Below are positions 42,136 through 49,070 of a DNA stretch of 64,000 nt, in pieces (position 1 is the first letter of the stretch; each line of letters starts with the position of its first letter). Source of the stretch: Candidatus Uhrbacteria bacterium (GTDB lineage: Bacteria; Patescibacteriota; Patescibacteriia; 2-12-FULL-60-25). The notes below the pieces were generated by a model that was given only the letters and a program-made list of their open reading frames with translations, searched no databases and was not told the DNA's origin. The translations under genes were made by a program, and so were the position numbers. The DNA lies in the NCBI GenBank assembly GCA_003576745.1, contig QEVR01000001.1:248001-312000 (forward strand), in the 5' to 3' direction.

Positions 42136-42945
42136 ATGGCTGTGAAGACGAGGGCAAAGGGCGGGGGGTCTCGGGGATCAGGAAAAGGGTCCCGTGTTTC
42201 GAAACGCAAGACCCATAACGCAAGGTCCGTATCCCGCATCCAACGACCGGCGGACGTTTCGCATACGACATCCCGCACGGCCCGCAGTACACGATCCGTT
42301 TCCCGCATGCCGCAGACCGTCCCCGCTTTCGCAGAGCCCCTTATTGTCGCATTGAAGCGCCAGAAAGGAGGGGAAACGGCGGCAATTCGCGCTGTCATAG
42401 CCAAAGCGAGGAATCTGGCGGACAAGGCGGAAGAGATACGGCAGAAGCATCGTGTTGCGGCGCGCAAAGAGGTCGAATCTTTGCTTCGAACGCGCGCGCC
42501 GCTTACCGAAGAAGCAAAACGGTTTATGGCTTCGCTCGCCAAAGAAGTTCAACGGCGGCGCGAACATTCGGGGATCCGTTCCGACTCATGGGAGCGGGAA
42601 TTCGCCGCGCTCCCGCATCGAATTCCTCCGGGGTGGCTTAAGATGTATGTGAGCGGACTTCTCGAGCCGGCGGATATGGCGCCGGAACCGCTCTGGAGCG
42701 AAGAGCGCGTCCTTCATCATGTGCCGCCCAAAACCGTGGAGGCTTTTTATGACTGCGTACTTCTCGAGAATCAGCTCCTGCCATGGCGCATCGGACGCGA
42801 CCGTCTTTCCATGTCTGCCGCGAGTCAACTGTTGCGGAATGCCGAAGAGACGATGGATCGGCTCTGCTCGCGCTTGCCGAACATGTCCGATGCCGAACTT
42901 CATCGTCTCGAACGCTGTCTTCGCGAGGCGCATGAATCCCTATGA
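42136..42945 (+). CDS. Protein of unknown function with repeat-derived basic N-terminus
   Basis: A 269-aa protein. Residues 1 to ~65 are Arg/Ser/Lys/Gly/Thr-rich (AKGGGSRGSGKGSRVSKRKT), encoded by DNA with words like GGGCAAAGGGCGGGG, AAGACCCATAACGCAAGG and GTATCCCGCATCC, i.e. E- and H-type repeat words. Residues ~70-130 are helical and charged (AAIRAVIAKARNLADKAEEI), then comes a compact C-terminal domain with LPHRIPPGWLKMYVSGLLEP and VPPKTVEAFYDCVLLENQLL. No family recognised. It lies 1 nt after ftsX and overlaps the next gene by 4 nt. An internal start could exist at the Met near residue 58 (MPQTVPAF). Confidence 0.7.
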   Translation: MAVKTRAKGGGSRGSGKGSRVSKRKTHNARSVSRIQRPADVSHTTSRTARSTRSVSRMPQTVPAFAEPLIVALKRQKGGETAAIRAVIAKARNLADKAEEIRQKHRVAARKEVESLLRTRAPLTEEAKRFMASLAKEVQRRREHSGIRSDSWEREFAALPHRIPPGWLKMYVSGLLEPADMAPEPLWSEERVLHHVPPKTVEAFYDCVLLENQLLPWRIGRDRLSMSAASQLLRNAEETMDRLCSRLPNMSDAELHRLERCLREAHESL

Positions 42946-43418
42946 TCATTCTGCTCTTCGACGACGGCCGTGAATTGCTCGGAGAAATCGTCTGCGAGGA
43001 TGGCGCGTTTTTGTGCGCATCGCTTGCCGGCTCGGGAGAACAGTTGATCGGTCCGTTCGTACGGGACTGGCAGGCGCGCGGCATTTCCGTGCCGGGCGTA
43101 AAGCCTGTCCGGACGCATGACCGTCGTTTCGCCGACGCTCTTCATCTTTGGGCGAATCATCATCGTGTGGCTACGGTACCGCTTTCGAATGAATATATTC
43201 CGTACTGGAACCGTCTGCTCCGCCTGCCGTTCAATGCCGCCGAACTCTTTACCCTGCTCGTCGCCCTTTCCGAAACTCCGGTTGGCAATCTTCCCGCCTG
43301 GGATTCATTTTTGGAAGAGGGGATAGCCGCTACCAACCGCGCAGAAGAAAAAACGCGCGCAGACCTGAAGAAGCTCTACGACAAAGCCGCGAGAGAATTC
43401 ATGAGGAATAGTGCGTAG
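42942..43418 (+). CDS. Protein of unknown function
   Basis: A 158-aa soluble protein: IILLFDDGRELLGEIVCEDG, VRDWQARGISVPGVKPVRTH, DALHLWANHHRVATVPLSNE and LPAWDSFLEEGIAATNRAEE. It has no signal peptide, membrane helix or recognised domain. ATGA overlap with the previous gene suggests a two-gene functional pair. Its stop (GCGTAG) is the first repeat word of copy 9. Confidence 0.65.
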   Translation: MIILLFDDGRELLGEIVCEDGAFLCASLAGSGEQLIGPFVRDWQARGISVPGVKPVRTHDRRFADALHLWANHHRVATVPLSNEYIPYWNRLLRLPFNAAELFTLLVALSETPVGNLPAWDSFLEEGIAATNRAEEKTRADLKKLYDKAAREFMRNSA

Positions 43419-43624
43419 GGCGTAGGGGGGAAAGAGTACGTAGTTGCGTAGGGGAGCATAATTCTACCCGAACCCCGTAACTGTTTCCCTTTGCCCCATG
43501 CCCTTGGGTCCGTAAGATCGTAGGTTCGTAGTCTGTAAGCCGTGCGCCCCGAAACCCGTTCCCTTTGCCCTTGTGCCAATTGCCAAAATCGTCCAGCGAT
43601 GATTTTCCCGTAACCCGAGACCTG
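43419..43624 (+). repeat. Intergenic modular repeat element, copy 9
   Basis: Order: A/D (GGCGTAGGGGGGAAAGAG, TACGTAGTTGCGTAGGGG, then the GGGGAG...CTACCC hairpin), E (CCCTTTGCCCCATGCCC), F (GGTCCGTAAGATCGTAGG, TTCGTAG), C/G (GCCGTGCGCCCCGAAACCC), E (CCCTTTGCCCTTGTGCC), I (CCAATTGCCAAAATCG, then TGATTTTCCCGTAACCC). It ends immediately before the antiporter ATG at 43625. Confidence 0.85.
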
Positions 43625-44671
43625 ATGAGCCCCAGCCCTATGTCTCTTTCCGCTTTTTTCCTCACCAATCCTCTTCAGGGCATTCCCGTGATATTTGTAT
43701 TCGGCGCGCTCTTGATTGGACTCTATGTCGTGGTCCGCGGCGCAGACTGGCTTGTTGACGGTTCCTCGTCCATCGCCGCGCGCTGGGGTATTCCGGCCAT
43801 CGTGATCGGGCTTACCGTCGTAGCCTTCGGCACCTCCATGCCGGAGCTTATCGTGAATATTCTTTCTTCCGTTACGGGAAGCACGGGGCTCGCCATCGGC
43901 AATGTCGTTGGTTCCAATATTGCGAATATCCTGCTTATTCTTGGCGCAACGGCCGTCTTTCGATCGCTTGCGGTGAAAGAGAATACCGTATGGAAAGAAA
44001 TTCCTATGGCCTTTCTCGCCATGATTCTGCTTTGGGTCATGTCGAATGACGCATTTCTCGCCGGCGCCGCCGTAAATGTTTTGGACCGCATTGACGGCTT
44101 TGTCTTTTTAGCTTTTTTCATTATCTTCCTGTACTACACATTCGGTATCAGCAAAGTGGAGGGAGAGGCGCCGAAACCGGAGGAATTTCCGTTCGCGGCA
44201 TCCATCGGTTTGGTCGGTCTCGGCATAGGTGCGCTTACGCTTGGCGGGAAAATAACGGTTGACGCCGCTACCGCGTTTGCGTCTTCTGTGGGGGTGAGCG
44301 ATGCCCTTATCGGTCTTACCGTGGTAGCTCTCGGCACATCGCTTCCGGAACTCGTTACGTCCATTGCCGCCGCCCGGAAAGGCAAAGCCGATCTCGCCAT
44401 CGGCAATGTCGTCGGTTCCAACATCTTCAATATTTTTTGGATTCTGGGCGTGAGCGCCCTTATCCGCCCCCTGCCATTCGATACGTCAAGTTCTTTCGAC
44501 GTCCTTGTGGCCGTTGCCGCATCTCTTTTGCTTTTCATATCATTGTTCGTCCGCCGCTTCCTCCGCGCTCCGCAAACGGTTGCCGCACGTCATACCCTCG
44601 GCCGCAAACGGGGCATTATTTTTCTGATCCTCTATGTTGCGTATATCGCATTTGCGGTGTGGAGGGGATAG
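43625..44671 (+). CDS. Calcium/sodium antiporter (CaCA family, YrbG-like)
   Basis: A 348-aa membrane protein with about ten helices in two inverted halves, each with the alpha-repeat signature: GTSMPELIVNI plus GNVVGSNIANILLILG, and GTSLPELVTSIAAARKG plus GNVVGSNIFNIFWILG. These acidic GTSxPE motifs bind Ca2+/Na+ in the YrbG/NCX fold. It likely exports calcium across the cytoplasmic membrane. A second ATG at 43640 is possible. The 3' end lies beside repeat copy 10. Confidence 0.93.
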   Translation: MSPSPMSLSAFFLTNPLQGIPVIFVFGALLIGLYVVVRGADWLVDGSSSIAARWGIPAIVIGLTVVAFGTSMPELIVNILSSVTGSTGLAIGNVVGSNIANILLILGATAVFRSLAVKENTVWKEIPMAFLAMILLWVMSNDAFLAGAAVNVLDRIDGFVFLAFFIIFLYYTFGISKVEGEAPKPEEFPFAASIGLVGLGIGALTLGGKITVDAATAFASSVGVSDALIGLTVVALGTSLPELVTSIAAARKGKADLAIGNVVGSNIFNIFWILGVSALIRPLPFDTSSSFDVLVAVAASLLLFISLFVRRFLRAPQTVAARHTLGRKRGIIFLILYVAYIAFAVWRG

Positions 44672-44770
44672 CGGGTTGCGGCGTACACGGTGGCGTCGCT
44701 GCGTAGGGGGAACCGAGTCGCGAATAGTTTGTTTTTCTACGCAACCACGCAACCACGTACTTCCCCCTTG
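44672..44770 (-). repeat. Intergenic modular repeat element, copy 10 (inverted D pair)
   Basis: D words face each other: GGCGTCGCTGCGTAGGGGG in one sense, and TTCTACGCAACCACGCAACC continuing to ACGTACTTCCCCC in the other. The latter is the reverse complement of the GGTTGCGTGGTTGCGTAGG / GAGTACGTAG words of copy 1. The element ends at the tRNA-Gln promoter. Confidence 0.75.
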
Positions 44771-44796
44771 AAAAAGAGTCCATGATCATGTATTCT
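44768..44796 (+). promoter_or_regulatory. Promoter of the tRNA-Gln locus
   Basis: TTGAAA (44768-44773) and TATTCT (44791-44796) are spaced by 17 nt. The predicted start near 44803 is followed by a small GGCGC-TAA-GCGCC hairpin (44812-44824) before the first tRNA fragment. Confidence 0.6.
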
Positions 44797-44840
44797 CGCA
44801 ACGCTTCGCTAGGCGCTAAGCGCCCCGTCATACCAACCTT

Positions 44841-44867
44841 TCGGGGGTCGTCTAATGGTAGGACAGC
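44841..44867 (+). pseudogene. 5' fragment of tRNA-Gln (outer half)
   Basis: These 27 nt are identical to positions 1-28 of the complete tRNA-Gln at 44917: acceptor strand TCGGGGG, D arm GTCT-AATGGTA-GGAC, and the first two anticodon-stem bases. It then diverges into ATCCGGCGCCTG, where GGACAG/CTGTCC could form a new hairpin. It has no anticodon loop. See the findings for the proposed relation to the 3' fragment at 45021. Confidence 0.85.
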
Positions 44868-44886
44868 ATCCGGCGCCTGTCCCGAA

Positions 44887-45011
44887 ACGTTTCGTCGAAA
44901 TGATTGCTTTTTGCGCTCGGGGGTCGTCTAATGGTAGGACAGCGGCCTTTGAAGCCGTGAATCCTGGTTCGAGCCCAGGCCCCCGAGCGCAGAACACAAA
45001 TGACGAAACGT
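44887..45011 (+). repeat. Inverted-repeat frame around the inner tRNA-Gln
   Basis: ACGTTTCGTC (44887-44896) is complementary to GACGAAACGT (45002-45011). Closer in, TGCGCTCGGGGG (44912-44923) pairs perfectly with CCCCCGAGCGCA (44980-44991), so the tRNA acceptor stem is lengthened to 12 bp. The DNA between the two pairs of arms is not complementary and would form an internal loop. Confidence 0.8.
44917..44987 (+). tRNA. tRNA-Gln (anticodon TTG), complete body without encoded CCA
   Basis: Acceptor TCGGGGG/CCCCCGA with G73; D arm GTCT-AATGGTA-GGAC; anticodon stem GCGGC/GCCGT with loop CTTTGAA (anticodon TTG, reading CAA); T arm CCTGG-TTCGAGC-CCAGG. U1-A72 and G73 are the usual glutamine identity elements. 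The three bases after G73 are CGC rather than CCA, and G73 could pair with C-1 in the extended stem, which may hinder normal end processing. The tRNA lies inside an inverted-repeat frame between two fragments of itself. Confidence 0.88.
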
Positions 45012-45020
45012 GAGGGAAAA

Positions 45021-45056
45021 CCGTGAATCCTGGTTCGAGCCCAGGCCCCCGAGCCA
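45021..45056 (+). pseudogene. 3' fragment of tRNA-Gln with CCA (outer half)
   Basis: The 33 nt at 45021-45053 are identical to 44955-44987 (end of the anticodon stem, variable region, T arm, acceptor strand and G73) and are followed by CCA, which the complete copy lacks. A terminator begins two bases later. With the 5' fragment at 44841 it would rebuild all of a tRNA except positions 29-39, the anticodon arm centre. Confidence 0.85.
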
Positions 45057-45057
45057 T

Positions 45058-45090
45058 AAAAAACCGTCAAATAATGACGGTTTTTATTTT
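45058..45090 (+). terminator. Terminator of the tRNA-Gln locus
   Basis: CCGTCA (45064-45069) pairs with TGACGG (45075-45080) around AATAA, extended by A- and T-runs and followed by TTTTTATTTTT. One terminator serves the whole nested locus. Confidence 0.88.
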
Positions 45091-45144
45091 TCCTTGTTAC
45101 GGAAGAAAAAAACGGTACACTTGAATTGTTCACGCTATATTATA

Positions 45145-45158
45145 ACTCTCTTGAGAGT
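45145..45158. promoter_or_regulatory. Palindrome ACTCTC-TT-GAGAGT upstream of the zinc-ribbon gene
   Basis: A 6-bp inverted repeat with a 2-nt centre lies 20 nt before the ATG at 45178, just after the A+T-rich CTATATTATAAC, which may be a -10 region. It could be an operator; the evidence is limited to symmetry and position. Confidence 0.3.
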
Positions 45159-45177
45159 ATTTCATGTCAATGACGTT

Positions 45178-45489
45178 ATGACCTTAATAAACTGTTCTGA
45201 ATGTGGCCGGGAGGTTTCAGATAAAGCCACAGCATGTCCGAATTGTGGCAATCCGATCGGTGCTCAACACATAAAGCAACCTACGCTCATCGAACAAACG
45301 AGTAAGACATGGAAATTTACACAGTTGCTTGGGTGGATACTCATGCTTTTCGGAGTATTCATTTTTTTTCCTTCATTCAATATGCGTGGTTTGAGAGACC
45401 CGATGGCAGGATTAGGGATTCTTGTTTTTTCGTTAGGGATACTTACGGCACTTGTTGGAAAGTTTGAAGCGTGGTGGCATCATTCATAA
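45178..45489 (+). CDS. Zinc-ribbon protein with two membrane helices
   Basis: A 103-aa protein. Residues 6-23 are a zinc ribbon (CSECGREVSDKATACPNCG, four cysteines as C-x2-C...C-x2-C). After a linker come two hydrophobic segments (~48-65 and ~75-92). Small zinc-ribbon membrane proteins of this form are widespread and uncharacterised. The ATG at 45178 is chosen because upstream in-frame codons run through the tRNA terminator. Lower G+C than the neighbours suggests recent acquisition or relaxed selection. Confidence 0.75.
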   Translation: MTLINCSECGREVSDKATACPNCGNPIGAQHIKQPTLIEQTSKTWKFTQLLGWILMLFGVFIFFPSFNMRGLRDPMAGLGILVFSLGILTALVGKFEAWWHHS

Positions 45490-45517
45490 TTTTTTTTACC
45501 TACTTTCAAAATCCCGA

Positions 45518-45526
45518 TGCTATACT
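45518..45526 (+). promoter_or_regulatory. Extended -10 promoter box (TGCTATACT) for the P-type ATPase
   Basis: TGC (45518-45520) and TATACT (45521-45526) lie 15 nt before the ATG at 45542, predicting a leader of about 9 nt. The same nonamer recurs before 50427 and 62111. Confidence 0.5.
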
Positions 45527-45541
45527 CCTTTGTAGCGTTTC

Positions 45542-48085
45542 ATGGAAATACACGCGAGGGCTTTTATGGAAGCGGAGGAAATCTTCCGCGAGTTTGGGGT
45601 AAAACCGGAGCAGGGCCTTGATCCAAAAGTGGCGGCGGCGAGGCTCAAGAAATATGGGGGGAATACGCTCTCGAATTATGTAAATCCTTGGCGGCGCATT
45701 CTGGTGAGGCAGTTGGCGTCGCCGTTCATGTATTTGCTCGCGGCAGCGGCATTGTTTGCGTGGCTTTTGCATGAAAAGTTTGATGCGTTGTTTATTTTGT
45801 TTTTTATCGCGCTGAACACCGCGCTCGGGTTTTTTCAGGAGTACCGGTCGGAAAAAACCTTGCGTCGGCTTCGCGATCTTATCGTTCCCACATCCCGCGT
45901 GCGGCGGGGAGGGAATGAAGAGATTGTTCCGACGACGGCGCTTGTGCCGGGGGATATCTTGCTTTTGCGCGCGGGGGATGTGATTCCCGCGGACATGCGA
46001 ATTATTTCTGCGCGGCATTTGGCGGTGGACGAGTCTACCATGAGCGGTGAAGCATTTCCGGTGGAGAAAACATCGCGGAGCCTCAAAGAGGGGGCAAACG
46101 CATTGACCAAGAATTTGGGGTTTGCGGCCACCGTGGTTGTGCAGGGCGAAGGCGAGGGGATTGTGTATGCCACGGGAAAAATGACGAACGTGGGATCCAT
46201 TGCCGGGTTTATCGCGCGCACGAGCCGGCAGAGCGCATTCCAAAAGCATATTGCGCGCTTGAGCACGTTTATTCTGTATCTTGTGCTTGTAACGCTCGGA
46301 GGCGTGTTTTTGCTGAATCTGCTCCTGAAGGGGCCGGAAGCAAAAACGATTGAACTTATCATTTTTTCCATTGCGCTCGCGGTGTCCGTGGTGCCGGAGG
46401 CTTTGCCGCTTGTGATGACATTTTCATTCTCGCGCGGCGCGCGAAAACTTGCGGCGCAGAAGGTGGTGGTGAAGCGGCTTTCGAGCGTGGAAGATTTGGG
46501 GAATGTGGAGATTCTTTGCACGGACAAAACCGGGACGCTCACGGAAAACGTTTTGCGCGTGGCGAACGTCATGGGAGATGCGCGGAACGTGCTCGCGTGC
46601 GCCGCACGCGGATCCGACGTCGTCGGCCGTGGTCACGGCCCTTTTGACGCGGCCATCTTCGTCGCCATATCCAAACACGGGCAATATCTGCATGATCGTC
46701 TTGGGCAGGAACGGTTTTATCCATTTGATCCCGTGCTTAAATTGAACGGAGCCGTCATAAAAGAAGGGGAGGAGCATACGCTCATTATCCGCGGCGCGCC
46801 GGAACAGATCCTCGAAGCCTGCGCCGGTATATCGGCAAAAGAGCATGACGATGCCGATGCGTTTTTGGTGGAGGAGGGCCGCAAAGGACGGCGCGTCATC
46901 GGCATCGCCCGCCGTGCGTTCGAGACGCTGCCGAAAAATGCGACGCTCAAGGAATTGTCGGTCGGAATGACATTTATCGGCCTCGTGTCTTTCGAAGATC
47001 CGGTAAAGAAAACCGCGGAGGAGGCGATTCAGCGCGCAAAACGTCTCGGAATCCAGATAAAAGTCATTACCGGGGACAGGCCGGAAGTGGCTGGGGCGAT
47101 CGCGGAACAGGTGGGGCTTACGGAACGCGCAGATGTCATGACAGGCGATGATTTCGATGCATTATCCGAGACCGAACAGCTGGCCGCGGCCATGCGTATT
47201 GCGGTTTTCGCGCGCATGAATCCCATGCAGAAGGCGCAGGTGATCGATCTCCTCCAACGTACGCATACTGTGGCGTTTTTAGGCGACGGCATCAACGATG
47301 CGCCGGGGCTCAAAATTGCGAATGTTTCCATGGCCGTGAAAGAGGCGAGCGATATTGCGCGGGAGGCCGCAGATATCGTCCTCCTCAAAAAGGACCTTCA
47401 TGTCATCGTGAATGGCATACGCGAGGGCCGCATTATTTTTGCGAATACCACCACGTATCTCAAATCCACGCTGGCATCCAATTTTGGAAATTTCTATTCC
47501 ATCGCCATCCTTTCGCTGTTTGTGAACTTCCTTCCGCTCCTGCCCGTGCAGATTCTGCTTGTCAACCTGCTCACGGATTTGCCGCTTACAGCCATTTCCA
47601 CGGACGAAGTGGAGCGCGCGGAGTTACAACAGCCGAAGCATTATGATATCCGGAATATTCTTCTCGTCGCGACCTTGCTCGGAGGCGTGAGTTCGCTTTT
47701 TGATTTCATCGCATTCGGGATATTTATCCACGCGGATATTCCTGTTTTGCAGACGGCGTTGTTCATGGAAAGCGTTCTTACCGAACTTTTGCTCCTTTTT
47801 TCCATTCGCAGCAGGCGCTTTTTCATTCATGCGCGTCCGCCGTCCTTTATGCTCACGGCGGCTTCCATCGGCGTATTTCTCGCAACTGCCATTCTGCCGT
47901 TTACATCTGTCGGTCATACGTATTTCCACCTTGCATCCTTGACTTCATGGCAGGGAGTTATTGTCCTTGGCCTTGTGGGAGCGTATTTCCTCGCGAGCGA
48001 GCTTGTAAAACTGGGATATTATACATTCATGAACGGCGGGCTGAATGGGCGTCGGGCGCTGCCATTATCAGGGTTAAGGGGCTAG
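45542..48085 (+). CDS. Cation-transporting P-type ATPase
   Basis: An 847-aa membrane pump. Order of visible parts: N-terminal cation-ATPase segment (ARLKKYGGNTLSNYVNPWRR), helices, actuator loop with VPGDILLLRAGDVIPADMRI and STMSGEAFPVEKTS (the family TGES appears as SGEA), VVPEALPLVMTFSFSRGARK with the ion-site Pro-Glu in M4, the phosphorylation site EILCTDKTGTLTEN, nucleotide domain, VITGDRPEVAGAIAEQVGLT and VAFLGDGINDAPGLKIANVS, then C-terminal helices. It resembles P3-type H+ or Mg2+ pumps as much as P2; the ion cannot be named. A second ATG lies at 45566. Confidence 0.9.
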   Translation: MEIHARAFMEAEEIFREFGVKPEQGLDPKVAAARLKKYGGNTLSNYVNPWRRILVRQLASPFMYLLAAAALFAWLLHEKFDALFILFFIALNTALGFFQEYRSEKTLRRLRDLIVPTSRVRRGGNEEIVPTTALVPGDILLLRAGDVIPADMRIISARHLAVDESTMSGEAFPVEKTSRSLKEGANALTKNLGFAATVVVQGEGEGIVYATGKMTNVGSIAGFIARTSRQSAFQKHIARLSTFILYLVLVTLGGVFLLNLLLKGPEAKTIELIIFSIALAVSVVPEALPLVMTFSFSRGARKLAAQKVVVKRLSSVEDLGNVEILCTDKTGTLTENVLRVANVMGDARNVLACAARGSDVVGRGHGPFDAAIFVAISKHGQYLHDRLGQERFYPFDPVLKLNGAVIKEGEEHTLIIRGAPEQILEACAGISAKEHDDADAFLVEEGRKGRRVIGIARRAFETLPKNATLKELSVGMTFIGLVSFEDPVKKTAEEAIQRAKRLGIQIKVITGDRPEVAGAIAEQVGLTERADVMTGDDFDALSETEQLAAAMRIAVFARMNPMQKAQVIDLLQRTHTVAFLGDGINDAPGLKIANVSMAVKEASDIAREAADIVLLKKDLHVIVNGIREGRIIFANTTTYLKSTLASNFGNFYSIAILSLFVNFLPLLPVQILLVNLLTDLPLTAISTDEVERAELQQPKHYDIRNILLVATLLGGVSSLFDFIAFGIFIHADIPVLQTALFMESVLTELLLLFSIRSRRFFIHARPPSFMLTAASIGVFLATAILPFTSVGHTYFHLASLTSWQGVIVLGLVGAYFLASELVKLGYYTFMNGGLNGRRALPLSGLRG

Positions 48086-48345
48086 GGGTTAGAGGAATTA
48101 GCAATTGCTGAAAGGGAACAAGTAAGTAGTGAGTGGTGAGTAGTGAGTGGTTACAGTTTCGGGCGCATGACTCACGGCGCATCCCGTCCGCATGGCTCAC
48201 GACCCATACCTCACGACCTATGTCCGACGCAACGACGTACTCTTCCCCCTATGCAATCACTCAACGACGTCTTACGTACCCCTACTTCTCCTCCCTTCCC
48301 CTTGACGCCGTTCTCAATTCCTGTCATTCTTTTTCATCGTACCTT
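48086..48345 (-). repeat. Intergenic modular repeat element, copy 11, in inverted orientation
   Basis: Read on the minus strand this element has the canonical order: A (GGAAGGGAGGAGAAGTAGGGG), D (TACGTAAGACGTCGTTG, GCATAGGGGGAAGAGTACG, TCGTTGCGTCGG), C (GTCGTGAGGTATGGGTCGTG, GAGCCATGCGGACGGGATGC), then GTAACC and GTTCCCTTT words and CAATTGCTAATTCC (I-like). Thus the entire unit is inverted relative to the surrounding copies and to both flanking genes. Confidence 0.8.
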
Positions 48346-48356
48346 GGAAAACCGTC

Positions 48357-49040
48357 GTGGACGAACATTTCGACAGGCGCCATGATCCGGACTATGCCCG
48401 GATGGTCATTCAGCGTTGCCGTGAAGGCGATGTGAGCCTGATTAACACCGTGGACTTTTACACGGAAGACGGCGTGGACCCGGAAGAGATCGGGTCGTCG
48501 CTCGAAGAAATCATGCGCTTCGACAGGAGGCGCGTGTTGCGGGAATTGCATGAAATTATCGTCCGGTATCGTATCGGAAAGGCCGATATCGCAGATCGCG
48601 CTCTTGGAACCGAGCTTTTGTCCCTCTGTCATGAAGGCGTGACGGCGCGGGAATTCGGATCCTCGCGGAAAGAAGTGGACGAGATTCTTCTTGCGGAGGC
48701 CGCGGATATTCTCCGAACCCTCCGGGCGGGGAGATATATGCGTTCTGCCGGCGAGGAGCTGGAAAATTATCTCAGAATCCGGACGGGATTTTTCCGTCGT
48801 GTCACGCCGGAACGGCTCGATATGACGGCTCTCGACCACGCGCTTCTTCGCGCCGCCGCCTTTACGCGAGCATTGGAGCAGTTGCACGGGTATCGGTCCA
48901 AACGTCTCGGACCGGCCACGCTTCTAAGTTTTTTTCGAGAAATACGGAACTATAAATTCACGACGGAAGAATTCGGCATTACGCGCCAGGAACTGCGCGA
49001 CATGCGCCGGGAACTGCGCATCATGACATGCTGCTACTGA
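48357..49040 (+). CDS. Helical protein with three internal motifs, function unknown
   Basis: A 227-aa Arg/Glu-rich protein starting at GTG 48357. Three related segments are visible: GVDPEEIGSSLEEIMRFDRR (39-58), GVTAREFGSSRKEVDEILLA (94-113) and KFTTEEFGITRQELRDMRRE (~200-219). Each has the look of a helix-turn-helix with a central (E/G)-FGSS/FGIT turn, so DNA or RNA binding by three repeats is possible. No family recognised. The GTG start lacks a good ribosome-binding site. Confidence 0.6.
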   Translation: MDEHFDRRHDPDYARMVIQRCREGDVSLINTVDFYTEDGVDPEEIGSSLEEIMRFDRRRVLRELHEIIVRYRIGKADIADRALGTELLSLCHEGVTAREFGSSRKEVDEILLAEAADILRTLRAGRYMRSAGEELENYLRIRTGFFRRVTPERLDMTALDHALLRAAAFTRALEQLHGYRSKRLGPATLLSFFREIRNYKFTTEEFGITRQELRDMRRELRIMTCCY

Positions 49041-49042
49041 AC

Positions 49043-49070
49043 AAGCGGACTTCGAAAAGTCCGCTTTTGT
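49043..49070. terminator. Bidirectional terminator between convergent genes
   Basis: AAGCGGACTT (49043-49052) is complementary to AAGTCCGCTT (49057-49066) around CGAA, with a T-run to the right and an A-run on the other side. It serves both the helical-repeat protein and the sugar dehydrogenase. Confidence 0.88.

Noticed and set aside
44841-45056. Group I intron in tRNA-Gln
   Set aside because: The inserted 153 nt contains another tRNA and simple inverted repeats, and it is too short and lacks recognisable P/Q/R/S core elements; the outer halves also miss 11 nt that an intron would not remove.
44841-45056. Integrase-type attachment site (att duplication of a tRNA 3' end)
   Set aside because: A 3' partial copy fits att duplication, but a 5' partial copy also exists within ~150 nt and no integrase or element lies between them.
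44809-45133. Open reading frames on the minus strand with repeated PGLEPGFT peptides over the tRNA-Gln locus
   Set aside because: These peptides are translations of tRNA sequence, a well-known artefact; the tRNA explains them fully.
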